Source: Methyloligella sp.
GTDB taxonomy: Bacteria; Pseudomonadota; Alphaproteobacteria; Rhizobiales; JALUTE01
DNA length: 9,350 nt
Reading direction: 5' to 3'
NCBI GenBank assembly: GCA_027058255.1
Contig: JALUTE010000381.1
Location: 1 to 9,350, forward strand
Positions 1 to 5,258 of this stretch are shown here, in pieces. Positions within the stretch are counted from its first letter, which is position 1. Each line of letters begins with the position of its first letter. The notes below the pieces were generated by a model that was not told the DNA's origin, searched no databases, and was given only the letters and a program-made list of their open reading frames with translations. The position numbers and the translations under genes were made by a program.

Positions 1-61
1 TCTTCCTGGTGATGTTTCGCGCGGCGCTCGCGCTCGGCCACGCGAAACATCACCAGGAAGA
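1..61. repeat. Perfect 21-bp inverted repeat at the left edge
   Basis: Bases 1-21 are the exact reverse complement of bases 41-61, with a 19-base spacer (22-40). The right arm encodes the residues IFLVMFR of the leftward ligase-like gene, and the left arm is its antisense copy. A perfect 21-bp inverted match inside an otherwise ordinary coding sequence is very unlikely by chance. The position at the very edge of the window suggests a fold-back chimera or contig-end artefact. A genuine rearrangement is the alternative. It cannot be seen whether the match continues left of base 1. Confidence 0.95.
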
Positions 62-515
62 TGGCGAGGGGGGGAATGAGGGCGAGAAAGCCGTTCCAGG
101 TTGCTTGCGGCGAGAGGCTGATGGGTCGCCAGGGCAGCGCGCCGGCCGTTCCGCCATCGAGCGTGCGGTAGAGGGCGACGATCGCGTCTCGGCCGGGCAG
201 GTGTGTCCAGAGGGCGGGAGGAAGCGGAACGAGCTGAACAAGAGGCAGGAGGGCGATCGCGGCGGCGACCATCAGAGCCGCCCGGCCGAGCGAGTCGAGC
301 TCGGCGAAGGGGAGGCGGATCAGGCCATAGGCAAGAATGGGAACGGCAAGGAGTTGGAGCAGAGCGTCGCCGAGAAAGCCGGCGCGGGTTCCGCCTCCCA
401 GCACAATGGCGCTCAAGACCAGAGCCCCGATCAGGCTCGCGTCCAGGCCAGGGTGCAGAAACGCCCGTCGCAATGGTCGGACCCCGGCATCTTTGCCAGC
501 GAGGGCTCCGTCCAT
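1..515 (-). CDS. O-antigen ligase/Wzy-type polysaccharide polymerase, N-terminal part
   Basis: This is a partial leftward gene that leaves the window at base 1; 171 codons are visible from the ATG at 513-515. Hydrophobic segments lie near residues 27-41, 51-66, 79-97 and 141-157. The stretch between the last two contains PLPPALWTHLPGR and then WRPISLSPQATWNGFLALI, a pattern I recognise from inner-membrane O-antigen ligase/Wzy-like proteins of exopolysaccharide loci (PF04932 type). Such proteins polymerise or transfer lipid-linked glycans on the periplasmic side. The start is uncertain: no clear ribosome binding site precedes the ATG, and two in-frame GTG codons lie 9-12 bases upstream. From about residue 165 the sequence falls in the left arm of the terminal inverted repeat and reads AKHHQE, which does not fit a membrane protein, so the last few residues are suspect. 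It follows the two small secreted-protein genes in the same direction and could share their transcript. Confidence 0.75.
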   Translation of the reverse strand, partial: MDGALAGKDAGVRPLRRAFLHPGLDASLIGALVLSAIVLGGGTRAGFLGDALLQLLAVPILAYGLIRLPFAELDSLGRAALMVAAAIALLPLVQLVPLPPALWTHLPGRDAIVALYRTLDGGTAGALPWRPISLSPQATWNGFLALIPPLAIFLVMFRVAERERRAKHHQE

Positions 516-530
516 ACGCGTCACCACTTC

Positions 531-564
531 GTGTTTCTGGCCGTTGGGTGTTTCTGGCCGTTGG
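531..564. repeat. Two perfect tandem 17-bp repeats upstream of the ligase gene
   Basis: The unit GTGTTTCTGGCCGTTGG occurs twice with no gap (531-547 and 548-564). It lies 16 bases upstream of the ligase-like ATG. This is where an operator could sit, but a simple duplication is equally possible. The reading frame upstream of the ATG stays open through the repeats, so they could be translated if a farther start were used. No regulator can be named from the sequence. Confidence 0.85.
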
Positions 565-599
565 GGCGTGTGCGCCGCCAAAGGTTTCCTTGCGCCCAG

Positions 600-611
600 C
601 GAAGCGCTTCG
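600..611. repeat. 12-bp palindrome in the ligase upstream region
   Basis: CGAAGCGCTTCG is a perfect 12-bp palindrome in the 170-bp gap between the small secreted-protein gene and the ligase-like gene. It has no T-run on either strand, so it is not an intrinsic terminator. It could be a dimeric regulator site, but palindromes of this size arise by chance in GC-rich DNA. Confidence 0.3.
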
Positions 612-670
612 ACCAGACCCGCCGGCCGCACGAGCAGCCGCGAGCGGGTCCCACTCGTCGGCTCAGTCGC

Positions 671-687
671 GAGGCGGCTACCGCCTC
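671..687 (-). other. GC-rich hairpin overlapping a stop codon, possible mRNA structure
   Basis: GAGGCGG (671-677), a three-base loop and CCGCCTC (681-687) form a perfect 7-bp stem. On the leftward transcript it begins within the TGA stop of the 160-residue secreted protein (686-688). The following bases GCGACTG have no U-tract, so it is not a canonical Rho-independent terminator. It could protect the 3' end or reduce read-through into the ligase gene. Confidence 0.4.
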
Positions 688-1168
688 AGGGGCTGACAGG
701 CCCGTTGTTTCCGCCGCCGCCACCGCTGAGGGCGATGGCTCCGCCCACGACGCCAGCGATCACGAGACCCCCGATCAGAAGACCGCTCGCGCCCACACCG
801 GCGCCCGCGGCTCCCGCGCCTCCGGCCGCACCGGCGCCCCCGGCTCCGCCGCCCGTGGCGCCCTGTGTGGGCTGCCAGGAGCCCCCCGTGCCGCCCGGCG
901 GCGGCGGAACATCGGCCACCTGAAGCACCTGCCCGGGCGCCACATCCACCACGGCGCCATTCTCATAGGTGATCTGCGCGCTGCCACCCGGCGAGACCGT
1001 GACCATGCCACCTGGCGGCACATTCACCGGCCCCTGAATCGGCTGGTAGCCATTGCCCATGTTCACATAGGTCACACCCTGGCCGGGCGAGACCATGGCC
1101 GCGCTCGCCACCGATGCGAGCGCCAGACTCGCCGCAAAGAACACCGCCAACGCCTTGGTGAATGTCAT
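686..1168 (-). CDS. Small secreted protein with glycine-zipper C-terminal helix (paralogue A)
   Basis: This is a 160-residue protein of unknown function. The ATG at 1166-1168 is chosen because AGGGGG (1174-1179) lies 5 bases upstream and a signal peptide follows at once: KALAVFFAASLALASVASA, with a predicted cut after the A-S-A at residues 21-23. The frame is open 26 codons further upstream, but that extension is not signal-like. The mature protein starts AMVSP. A compact, probably beta-rich core (about 25-87) contains YVNMGNGYQPIQGP and VTVSPGGSAQITYENG, faintly like a FecR-type fold. A Pro/Gly/Ala linker (about 88-128) leads to a hydrophobic GxxxG-rich helix (129-148) and the tail GPVSP. 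It is clearly paralogous to the product at 1548-1979; the residues GGLVIAGVVGGAIALS are identical in both. Unlike that protein it has no cysteine in the core. Location is probably periplasmic with a C-terminal membrane anchor. Its position suggests an accessory role for the surface polymer; this is inference. Confidence 0.82.
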   Translation of the reverse strand: MTFTKALAVFFAASLALASVASAAMVSPGQGVTYVNMGNGYQPIQGPVNVPPGGMVTVSPGGSAQITYENGAVVDVAPGQVLQVADVPPPPGGTGGSWQPTQGATGGGAGGAGAAGGAGAAGAGVGASGLLIGGLVIAGVVGGAIALSGGGGGNNGPVSP

Positions 1169-1547
1169 GATCGCCCCCTGAACCCCACTGTCCTCGCGCG
1201 CTCCTGCGGGGGGCGCCTGTCCTCTTGCCATGCATCCAAGGAGCAAGCAACGGCGCCCGACCGAGCGAGTCTAGCATCAATATCACGACAGCGTTCGAGG
1301 AACAAGCAACAAGCCGAGCGTTGCAGGCCATTATCCACTGCCGACCAGAGTGGAACCGGTCAGGAACCATGCTCAAGGCCCCGAAAAGGCCTCGTGCGCC
1401 TGGTCGAACCGCGCATCGACGGCATCAGTGTCGCGGGGATCGGTGAGGCGTGTTGCAAGTCGGCGGTCTGGCGCACCGGCCCCCGCCCTTTGCAGGTTGA
1501 GGCACGCGCTCCGGGCGGTCTTCTCTTAACACGGGTCTTAACGGGTC
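1169..1547. other. Gap between the two secreted-protein genes; no gene seen
   Basis: These 379 bases separate the paralogues. I see no convincing coding sequence. The short open frames here lack ribosome binding sites and protein-like composition. The relatively AT-rich stretch about 1270-1310 could carry a promoter for the leftward gene at 1168, but no -35/-10 pair stands out. GGAACC occurs at 1352-1357 and again at 1363-1368, one helical turn apart. A weak AGGCC/GGCCT hairpin lies around 1375-1391 without a T-tract. Just after the upstream gene's stop, the leftward strand reads GACCCGTTAA then GACCCGTGTTAA, an imperfect direct repeat. The length of the gap suggests that paralogue A may have its own promoter. 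Confidence 0.5.
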
Positions 1548-1979
1548 TCATGGGCTGACCGGGCCGCCCTTGTTGCTCAGGGCGATGGCACCACCGACCA
1601 CGCCGGCGATCACCAGACCGCCAACAACCATCGGCCCCGCTCCGCCAGTGGCGGCCCCCTGCGCCGGCGCCTGTCCCGCGCCGGTCTGTTGGCCGGCCGC
1701 GGCCCTGCAAGGCGAGGTCGCGGCGATCCGTACCACGTCGCCCGGCCGCACGGTCACCACGCAGCCGCCGCCATAATCGATCTGGGCAAGGCCGCCCGGA
1801 GATACGGTCACCGTACCGCCGGCATCAACCGTCCTCGCACCGGCAATGGCCTGGTAGCCGCTGCCGGTATTCACGAAAGTCTTGCCCGTTTGAGGAGAGA
1901 CCACCGCTGCATAGGCTGTCGACGTCAACGCGACGCTTACCGCCAACACCCGTGCCACCGTCTTCGAAATGGACGCCAT
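1548..1979 (-). CDS. Small secreted protein with glycine-zipper C-terminal helix (paralogue B)
   Basis: This 143-residue protein of unknown function is paralogous to the product at 686-1168. The start at 1977-1979 gives a good signal peptide, with A-Y-A at residues 22-24 as the cleavage site and a mature N-terminus AVVSP. The core (about 26-91) carries FVNTGSGYQAI, VTVSPGGLAQIDYGGGC and RPGDVVRIAATSPC. Cys73 and Cys91 could form a disulphide in the oxidising periplasm. A short Gly/Ala/Gln linker (92-116) is followed by the hydrophobic helix at about 117-134 and the ending GGPVSP. The C-terminal helix is better conserved between the paralogues than the exported core, so it probably has a specific job in membrane packing, oligomerisation or sorting rather than plain anchoring. 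This is the first gene of the leftward set, about 140 bases downstream of a candidate promoter. The ribosome binding site is weak: GGTAAGG lies directly before the ATG. I recognise no named family. Confidence 0.87.
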   Translation of the reverse strand: MASISKTVARVLAVSVALTSTAYAAVVSPQTGKTFVNTGSGYQAIAGARTVDAGGTVTVSPGGLAQIDYGGGCVVTVRPGDVVRIAATSPCRAAAGQQTGAGQAPAQGAATGGAGPMVVGGLVIAGVVGGAIALSNKGGPVSP

Positions 1980-2121
1980 ACCTTACCAACCCCGATCAAC
2001 TCTCACCCCCTGGGCGTGCCTCCCGTCACAAGCCGAGGCCCCTGGTGGCCAGGACAGGCAAACGGAAGCGCATGAGCACGGCGCGCTCCGGGATGATGCG
2101 CAGAAACACCGAACATGTTGT

Positions 2122-2150
2122 AGATAGCATGGGGACAAGAGGTGGACAAG
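2122..2150 (-). promoter_or_regulatory. Candidate leftward promoter of sigma-70 type
   Basis: Read leftward, CTTGTC (2145-2150) and CTATCT (2122-2127) are separated by exactly 17 bases (2128-2144). Each hexamer matches the alphaproteobacterial consensus CTTGAC and CTATAT at five of six positions. The predicted transcript would have a leader of roughly 135 bases before paralogue B. GGACAAG is repeated 11 bases apart (2133-2139 and 2144-2150), one copy lying over the -35 element, so a regulator could bind there. This is a pattern match only. Confidence 0.4.
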
Positions 2151-2306
2151 CAACGATATTCCCTCGCGCGGCGAATTTGCGTCCCCCTATGGCCGATGGG
2201 CAACAAAACAGCATGGGCTCCGCTGAGAGCCATGAATCGAAAGCGTTTTTCATCCCTCGCCGACCTTGCCAGGGCAGATATGGCGCGCCACGAGCGCGCG
2301 ACTTGC

Positions 2307-2322
2307 TTGCCAAAGAGGGCAA
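2307..2322. repeat. Small inverted repeat upstream of the phosphatase gene
   Basis: TTGCC (2307-2311) and GGCAA (2318-2322) form a 5-6-5 inverted repeat in a locally AT-richer stretch about 60 bases before the phosphatase start. The size and position suit a dimeric regulator site. The arms are short, so chance is a real possibility. Confidence 0.25.
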
Positions 2323-2368
2323 TTGCGTGCATTGAGCGGTCGACGCTGCATGGCCACGACTGCCCCCT

Positions 2369-2375
2369 GGAGGGG
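2369..2375 (+). promoter_or_regulatory. Strong Shine-Dalgarno that decides the phosphatase start
   Basis: GGAGGGG ends 8 bases before the ATG at 2384. The in-frame ATG at 2438, which would give the family-typical N-terminus MIDLHSHLLPG, has only weak purines upstream. The ribosome binding site therefore favours 2384 and an 18-residue N-terminal extension. Confidence 0.6.
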
Positions 2376-2383
2376 CGAGCACG

Positions 2384-3325
2384 ATGCAGGACCTTGCGCG
2401 TGACCACCTTTCCCTGCGCTCGCTCACGGACCCGAGAATGATCGATCTGCACAGCCACCTGCTGCCGGGCATCGACGATGGCGCGCCGGACCTGGAGACT
2501 GCACTCGCCATGGCGCGCATGGCGGCCGCCTCGGGCGTGACGATCATGGCCTGCACGCCGCATATCCTGCCGGGCGTCTATCACAATGAGGGGCCGGGCA
2601 TCCGCGCGGCGGTGGCGCAGCTCCAGTCCGCGCTCGATACCGAAGGCATCGCCCTGAGGCTTGTCGCCGGCGCCGATGTGCATATGGTCCCGGACATGCT
2701 GGCAGGGCTCGACGAAGGCCGGCTTCTCTCCCTCAATGGCTCGCGTTACGTGCTTGTGGAGCCGCCCCACACCGTGGCGCCGGTCCGGCTCGAGGAGTTC
2801 TTCTTCTCGCTCCAGGTCGCGGGCTATGTGCCGATCCTCACCCATCCCGAACGGCTCGCCTGGGTCGAGCCGCATTACGCATCTATCCAGCGGCTGGCGG
2901 GCGCGGGGGTCTGGATGCAGATCACGTCGGGCTCGCTCACGGGCCGCTTCGGGCGCCGCGTGCGCGCCCTCGCCGAGCGCATGCTGAGCGATGGCCTCGC
3001 ACATATTCTCGCGACGGACGCCCACGATCCCGTGCACCGCCCGCCCGATCTCGACCAGGGTTGGCAGGCGGCGGCCCGGCTCGTGGGAGAAGAAGAGGCC
3101 AAGCACTTGGTTTGGACTCGGCCCGCAGCTATAGTAAAGGATGTGGCGCCGTCGGAATTGCCCCTGCCGGAGCAGACCCGTCGGCCCGTGGAGGGAAAGC
3201 ATGAGCGTGCAGAAAGGGCATCGGCCAGCGGGGGCACGGGCAGTGGGCGCCGTGCGGATTCTGAGCCTCGCAAGCGCACTTCTCGGGGGCGCTTTTCTCG
3301 TCGGCTGCGGAGACTCTTTGACTAG
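2384..3325 (+). CDS. PHP-type protein-tyrosine phosphatase (CpsB/YwqE family)
   Basis: This 313-residue protein is predicted to dephosphorylate the tyrosine-phosphorylated tail of the Wzc-like kinase encoded at 5472-7928. PHP-domain metal ligands are visible: H23 and H25 in DLHSHLLPGIDDG, H60 in ACTPH, H154 in ILTHPER, and D212/H214 in ATDAHD. D98/H100 in GADVH lie where the family usually has an acidic residue and a basic or polar residue. The catalytic domain spans about 19-255, the family's full size. The rest is a basic tail ending RFSRRLRRLFD, encoded largely in the 125-base overlap with the next gene. The start at 2384 rests on a strong ribosome binding site; 2438 is the alternative. 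It is first in the rightward operon. This phosphatase type is typical of Firmicute capsule systems, whereas enteric Gram-negatives use the unrelated low-molecular-weight Wzb type. The family assignment is firm; the specific substrate is inferred from context. Confidence 0.9.
   Translation: MQDLARDHLSLRSLTDPRMIDLHSHLLPGIDDGAPDLETALAMARMAAASGVTIMACTPHILPGVYHNEGPGIRAAVAQLQSALDTEGIALRLVAGADVHMVPDMLAGLDEGRLLSLNGSRYVLVEPPHTVAPVRLEEFFFSLQVAGYVPILTHPERLAWVEPHYASIQRLAGAGVWMQITSGSLTGRFGRRVRALAERMLSDGLAHILATDAHDPVHRPPDLDQGWQAAARLVGEEEAKHLVWTRPAAIVKDVAPSELPLPEQTRRPVEGKHERAERASASGGTGSGRRADSEPRKRTSRGRFSRRLRRLFD
3190..3195 (+). promoter_or_regulatory. Shine-Dalgarno inside the phosphatase gene deciding the export-lipoprotein start
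   Basis: GGAGGG lies 5 bases before the ATG at 3201, inside the upstream gene. The farther in-frame ATG at 3141 has purines only one base away, and would add 20 residues rich in Arg, Pro and Cys before the signal peptide. Position 3201 is therefore preferred. Confidence 0.7.
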
Positions 3326-4112
3326 CGGAGCCGCCGCCACCAGTGGCGCGCAGACGGGCATCGCCAGCCGCAATGTCCAGCTTGCCGGCGACATGTCCGT
3401 GCCTGCGGGCAAGGACGTGCACGCAGCGGATTCCGGTGCGCGCAAGGCCGCCCTGGCGGGACCGGCGCCAGAGGGCGGGACGGCGCGGGCGCACAAGATG
3501 CGACGGCATGCCCGCTCCGCCACGCGCAAGATTTTCCGCCCCGCGAGCGGATCGACCAGCGCCTATGTGGTCGGACCGCACGACGTGCTCGACATCAAGG
3601 TGTTCGACGTCGCGGAGCTTTCAGGGGCCATGCAGGTCTCCGATCGCGGCACCATCGACTATCCCCTGCTTGGCACACTGAAGGTGGCCGGTCGGACCAC
3701 GAAGCAGATCCAGAGGGAGCTCACGCGCAAGCTCGGCGCGAAGTATCTGCAGAACCCGCGCATCATCGTCACGGTGAAGGAGTATAAGAGCCAGCGCTTC
3801 ACCGTGGTCGGCTCCGTGAAGAAGCCCGGCGTCTATGCCATCACGGGGACCGCCTCCCTCTTGCAGGCGGTAGCCATGGCGGGCGGTCTGGGCGACACGT
3901 CCGATGCCAGCAATGTCGCCATATTCCGGACCATCAATGGCAAACGCCACGCTGCCAGGTTCGACGTGGCGGCGATCCAGGCGGGCCGCTCGCCCGACCC
4001 GGCGATCCGGCGCGGCGACATGATCGTCGTCGGCCGCTCGCAGATCAAGGCGACCCTGGAGAGCATTGGCAAGGTCGTTCCGATCGGAAGCCTGTTCCTG
4101 CCCCTGCTGTAG
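3201..4112 (+). CDS. Outer-membrane polysaccharide export lipoprotein (Wza/OPX family)
   Basis: This 303-residue protein is predicted to form the periplasmic and outer-membrane part of the polysaccharide export channel, together with the Wzc-like protein at 5472-7928. A basic N-terminus and hydrophobic stretch (17-35) end in the lipobox LVGC, with C36 as the lipidated residue. A low-complexity linker (37-117) precedes the polysaccharide export domain (about 119-195), which begins AYVVGPHDVLDIKVFD and contains IDYPLLGTLKVAGRT. One SLBB-like domain (about 199-245) has VVGSVKKPGVY and LLQAVAMAGGLGD. The protein ends in a hydrophobic stretch, GKVVPIGSLFLPLL. It is shorter than E. coli Wza (about 380 residues), with one SLBB-like repeat visible. 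The gene begins 125 bases inside the phosphatase gene in another frame, so translation of the two is probably linked. It is followed by a 96-base gap and the Rpn-type gene. Confidence 0.92.
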   Translation: MSVQKGHRPAGARAVGAVRILSLASALLGGAFLVGCGDSLTSGAAATSGAQTGIASRNVQLAGDMSVPAGKDVHAADSGARKAALAGPAPEGGTARAHKMRRHARSATRKIFRPASGSTSAYVVGPHDVLDIKVFDVAELSGAMQVSDRGTIDYPLLGTLKVAGRTTKQIQRELTRKLGAKYLQNPRIIVTVKEYKSQRFTVVGSVKKPGVYAITGTASLLQAVAMAGGLGDTSDASNVAIFRTINGKRHAARFDVAAIQAGRSPDPAIRRGDMIVVGRSQIKATLESIGKVVPIGSLFLPLL

Positions 4113-4208
4113 GAATTGTCACGTTTTTTGGAGCACCCGGCGCGGCAACGAGCCGGGGCATGGGTTTGTGCGTTCAAGCCGCGCCAATGATAGGGCCGCA
4201 GAGGGGGC

Positions 4209-5258
4209 ATGGCGCGAGACGACGAGACCGATCACGATCGCGGGAACGCCGACCGGCAGGCCGGGCCGGTCCACGACCGCTTCTTCAAGCGCCTCATGGG
4301 CGAGAGCGAGAGCCTGCGGGCCTTCCTGACCGAGCATCTGCCCGAGCCGGTCGCGGGGCTTCTCATGCCGGAGACCGCGCGCCTCGTCCCCGGCAGCTTC
4401 GTCGACCCGACGCTTTCCGAACATCAAAGCGATCTCATCTACAGCGTTCGCTTGCTCAGTGGCGAGAACGCCTTCATTTACATCCTGATCGATCACAAGA
4501 GCGCACCGGATCCCGCGGCGCCGCTTCAGCTCGCCCGCTACATGACGCAACTCTGGGATCGCGTCTCCCGCGAGCGCAAGACGGGATCGCTGCCGCATAT
4601 TGTGCCCCTCATCGTCTATCACGGCGTTGCGCCCTGGACCGCACCGCAGTACTTTGGCGCCATGTTTCGAGATCAGCCGGAGGCCCTTGCGTCCTATGTG
4701 CCTGACTTTGCGTATGAACTCGTCGATCTCGGGCGCATTCCCGACGCGTCCCTGTCCGCCAATCCGCGCTTGCGGGCCTTCCTGACCGTTCTCAAGCACA
4801 TCCAGCGTCCGGATTTTCTCGACCATGCCCGGACCATATTGTCGTCTGTCGGTTTTCTCGAGGCCGAGGATATCGTCACAATCCTGACCTATGTTATGGT
4901 GCGCTGGAGAAACCACCTCGACGCCAAGACGATCGAGGGATATGTGGCCAGCATGGAGACGGGCCAGAAGGATGCCATCATGGGCGACTTGATCGACACG
5001 TGGGTCCAGAAGGGTATCGAAGAAGGAATCCAGAAGGGCATCCAGAAGGGTATCGAGAAAGGCATTGAGAAAGGCATTGCGGAAGGGCGGTCCGACAGTC
5101 TGCGCCGTCTCCTGACGCGCCGGTTCGGCCCTCTTCCCAAGGCTGTCGAGGCTCGCATTGCCTCTGCGGATGCGCGCAGACTGGAGGCGTGGTTCGACAG
5201 GGCCATCGACGCACCGAGCCTCGAGGCCGTGTTCGACGATGCCTCGACAGGAGATTAG
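4209..5258 (+). CDS. Rpn family recombination-promoting nuclease/putative transposase
   Basis: This 349-residue protein is of the Transposase_31/Rpn family (PF04754 type), a PD-(D/E)XK endonuclease-like group linked to RecA-independent recombination. The N-terminal domain (about 20-230) begins with the typical HDRFFKRLMG. It contains D75 in SDLIYSV and D95-H-K97 in YILIDHKSAPD, where the family more often has E-x-Q/K, plus IVPLIVYHG (131-139). A four-residue repeat (268-293; KGI/EEGI/QKGI/EKGI) links to a C-terminal DUF4351-like domain (about 294-345) with LLTRRFGPLP and LEAWFDRAID. GAGG (4201-4204) before the ATG is a close-spaced ribosome binding site. It sits between the export lipoprotein and kinase genes, which are normally neighbours, with gaps of 96 and 213 bases, and looks inserted. 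I found no terminal inverted repeats or clear target duplication. A role in polysaccharide production is not implied. Confidence 0.92.
   Translation: MARDDETDHDRGNADRQAGPVHDRFFKRLMGESESLRAFLTEHLPEPVAGLLMPETARLVPGSFVDPTLSEHQSDLIYSVRLLSGENAFIYILIDHKSAPDPAAPLQLARYMTQLWDRVSRERKTGSLPHIVPLIVYHGVAPWTAPQYFGAMFRDQPEALASYVPDFAYELVDLGRIPDASLSANPRLRAFLTVLKHIQRPDFLDHARTILSSVGFLEAEDIVTILTYVMVRWRNHLDAKTIEGYVASMETGQKDAIMGDLIDTWVQKGIEEGIQKGIQKGIEKGIEKGIAEGRSDSLRRLLTRRFGPLPKAVEARIASADARRLEAWFDRAIDAPSLEAVFDDASTGD
5010..5087 (+). repeat. In-frame 12-base repeats coding for the (K/E)GI(E/Q) track
   Basis: About six degenerate 12-base units in the Rpn-type gene encode KGI-EEGI-QKGI-QKGI-EKGI-EKGI-AEG. The regular period-4 charged track predicts a long amphipathic helix or coiled coil between the nuclease domain and the DUF4351-like domain. 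Such G-I/E-G repeats are common in this family and can change copy number by slippage. Confidence 0.85.

Larger units (their letters stand above)
1980..2383. promoter_or_regulatory. Divergent regulatory region between the leftward and rightward gene sets
   Basis: These 404 bases lie between the start of paralogue B (leftward) and the phosphatase gene (rightward). No protein-like reading frame with a ribosome binding site was found here. It holds the candidate leftward promoter described separately, the palindrome TGGCGCGCCA (2281-2290), the inverted repeat at 2307-2322 and the strong Shine-Dalgarno sequence at 2369-2375. No convincing rightward -35/-10 pair was found, so the rightward operon's promoter remains unidentified. 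Confidence 0.6.

Noticed and set aside
686..745. C-terminal helix of the secreted proteins as a PEP-CTERM exosortase sorting signal
   Set aside because: There is no PEP motif before the helix and no basic cluster after it. The tail is GPVSP. The sequence does not support an exosortase signal.
1373..1391. AGGCC/GGCCT hairpin between the secreted-protein genes as a terminator
   Set aside because: It is only a 5-bp stem with a 7-base loop and no T-tract on the leftward strand.
203..1558. Long rightward open frame across the left region
   Set aside because: It is rich in Arg, Ala and Gly, has no domain, and lies opposite the leftward secreted-protein genes, which have signal peptides, ribosome binding sites and mutual homology. 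It is a GC-rich shadow.
2281..2290. Palindrome TGGCGCGCCA as an operator
   Set aside because: It is a short all-purpose GC palindrome with no partner copy or nearby promoter hexamers, so it cannot be distinguished from chance.
2003..3529. A 508-codon leftward open frame opposite the phosphatase
   Set aside because: Its composition is Arg/His-rich and it lies opposite a clear PHP-phosphatase gene and the start of the export gene. No family features were visible.
4113..4140. T-run (TTTTTT) after the export-lipoprotein gene as a terminator
   Set aside because: No stable stem directly precedes the T-run. The palindrome TTCCGATCGGAA (4079-4090) is about 35 bases upstream and within the coding sequence.
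5010..5087. Short-period repeats as a possible CRISPR or regulatory array
   Set aside because: The units are 12 bases, in frame, contiguous and encode the family-typical KGI track. There are no spacers.
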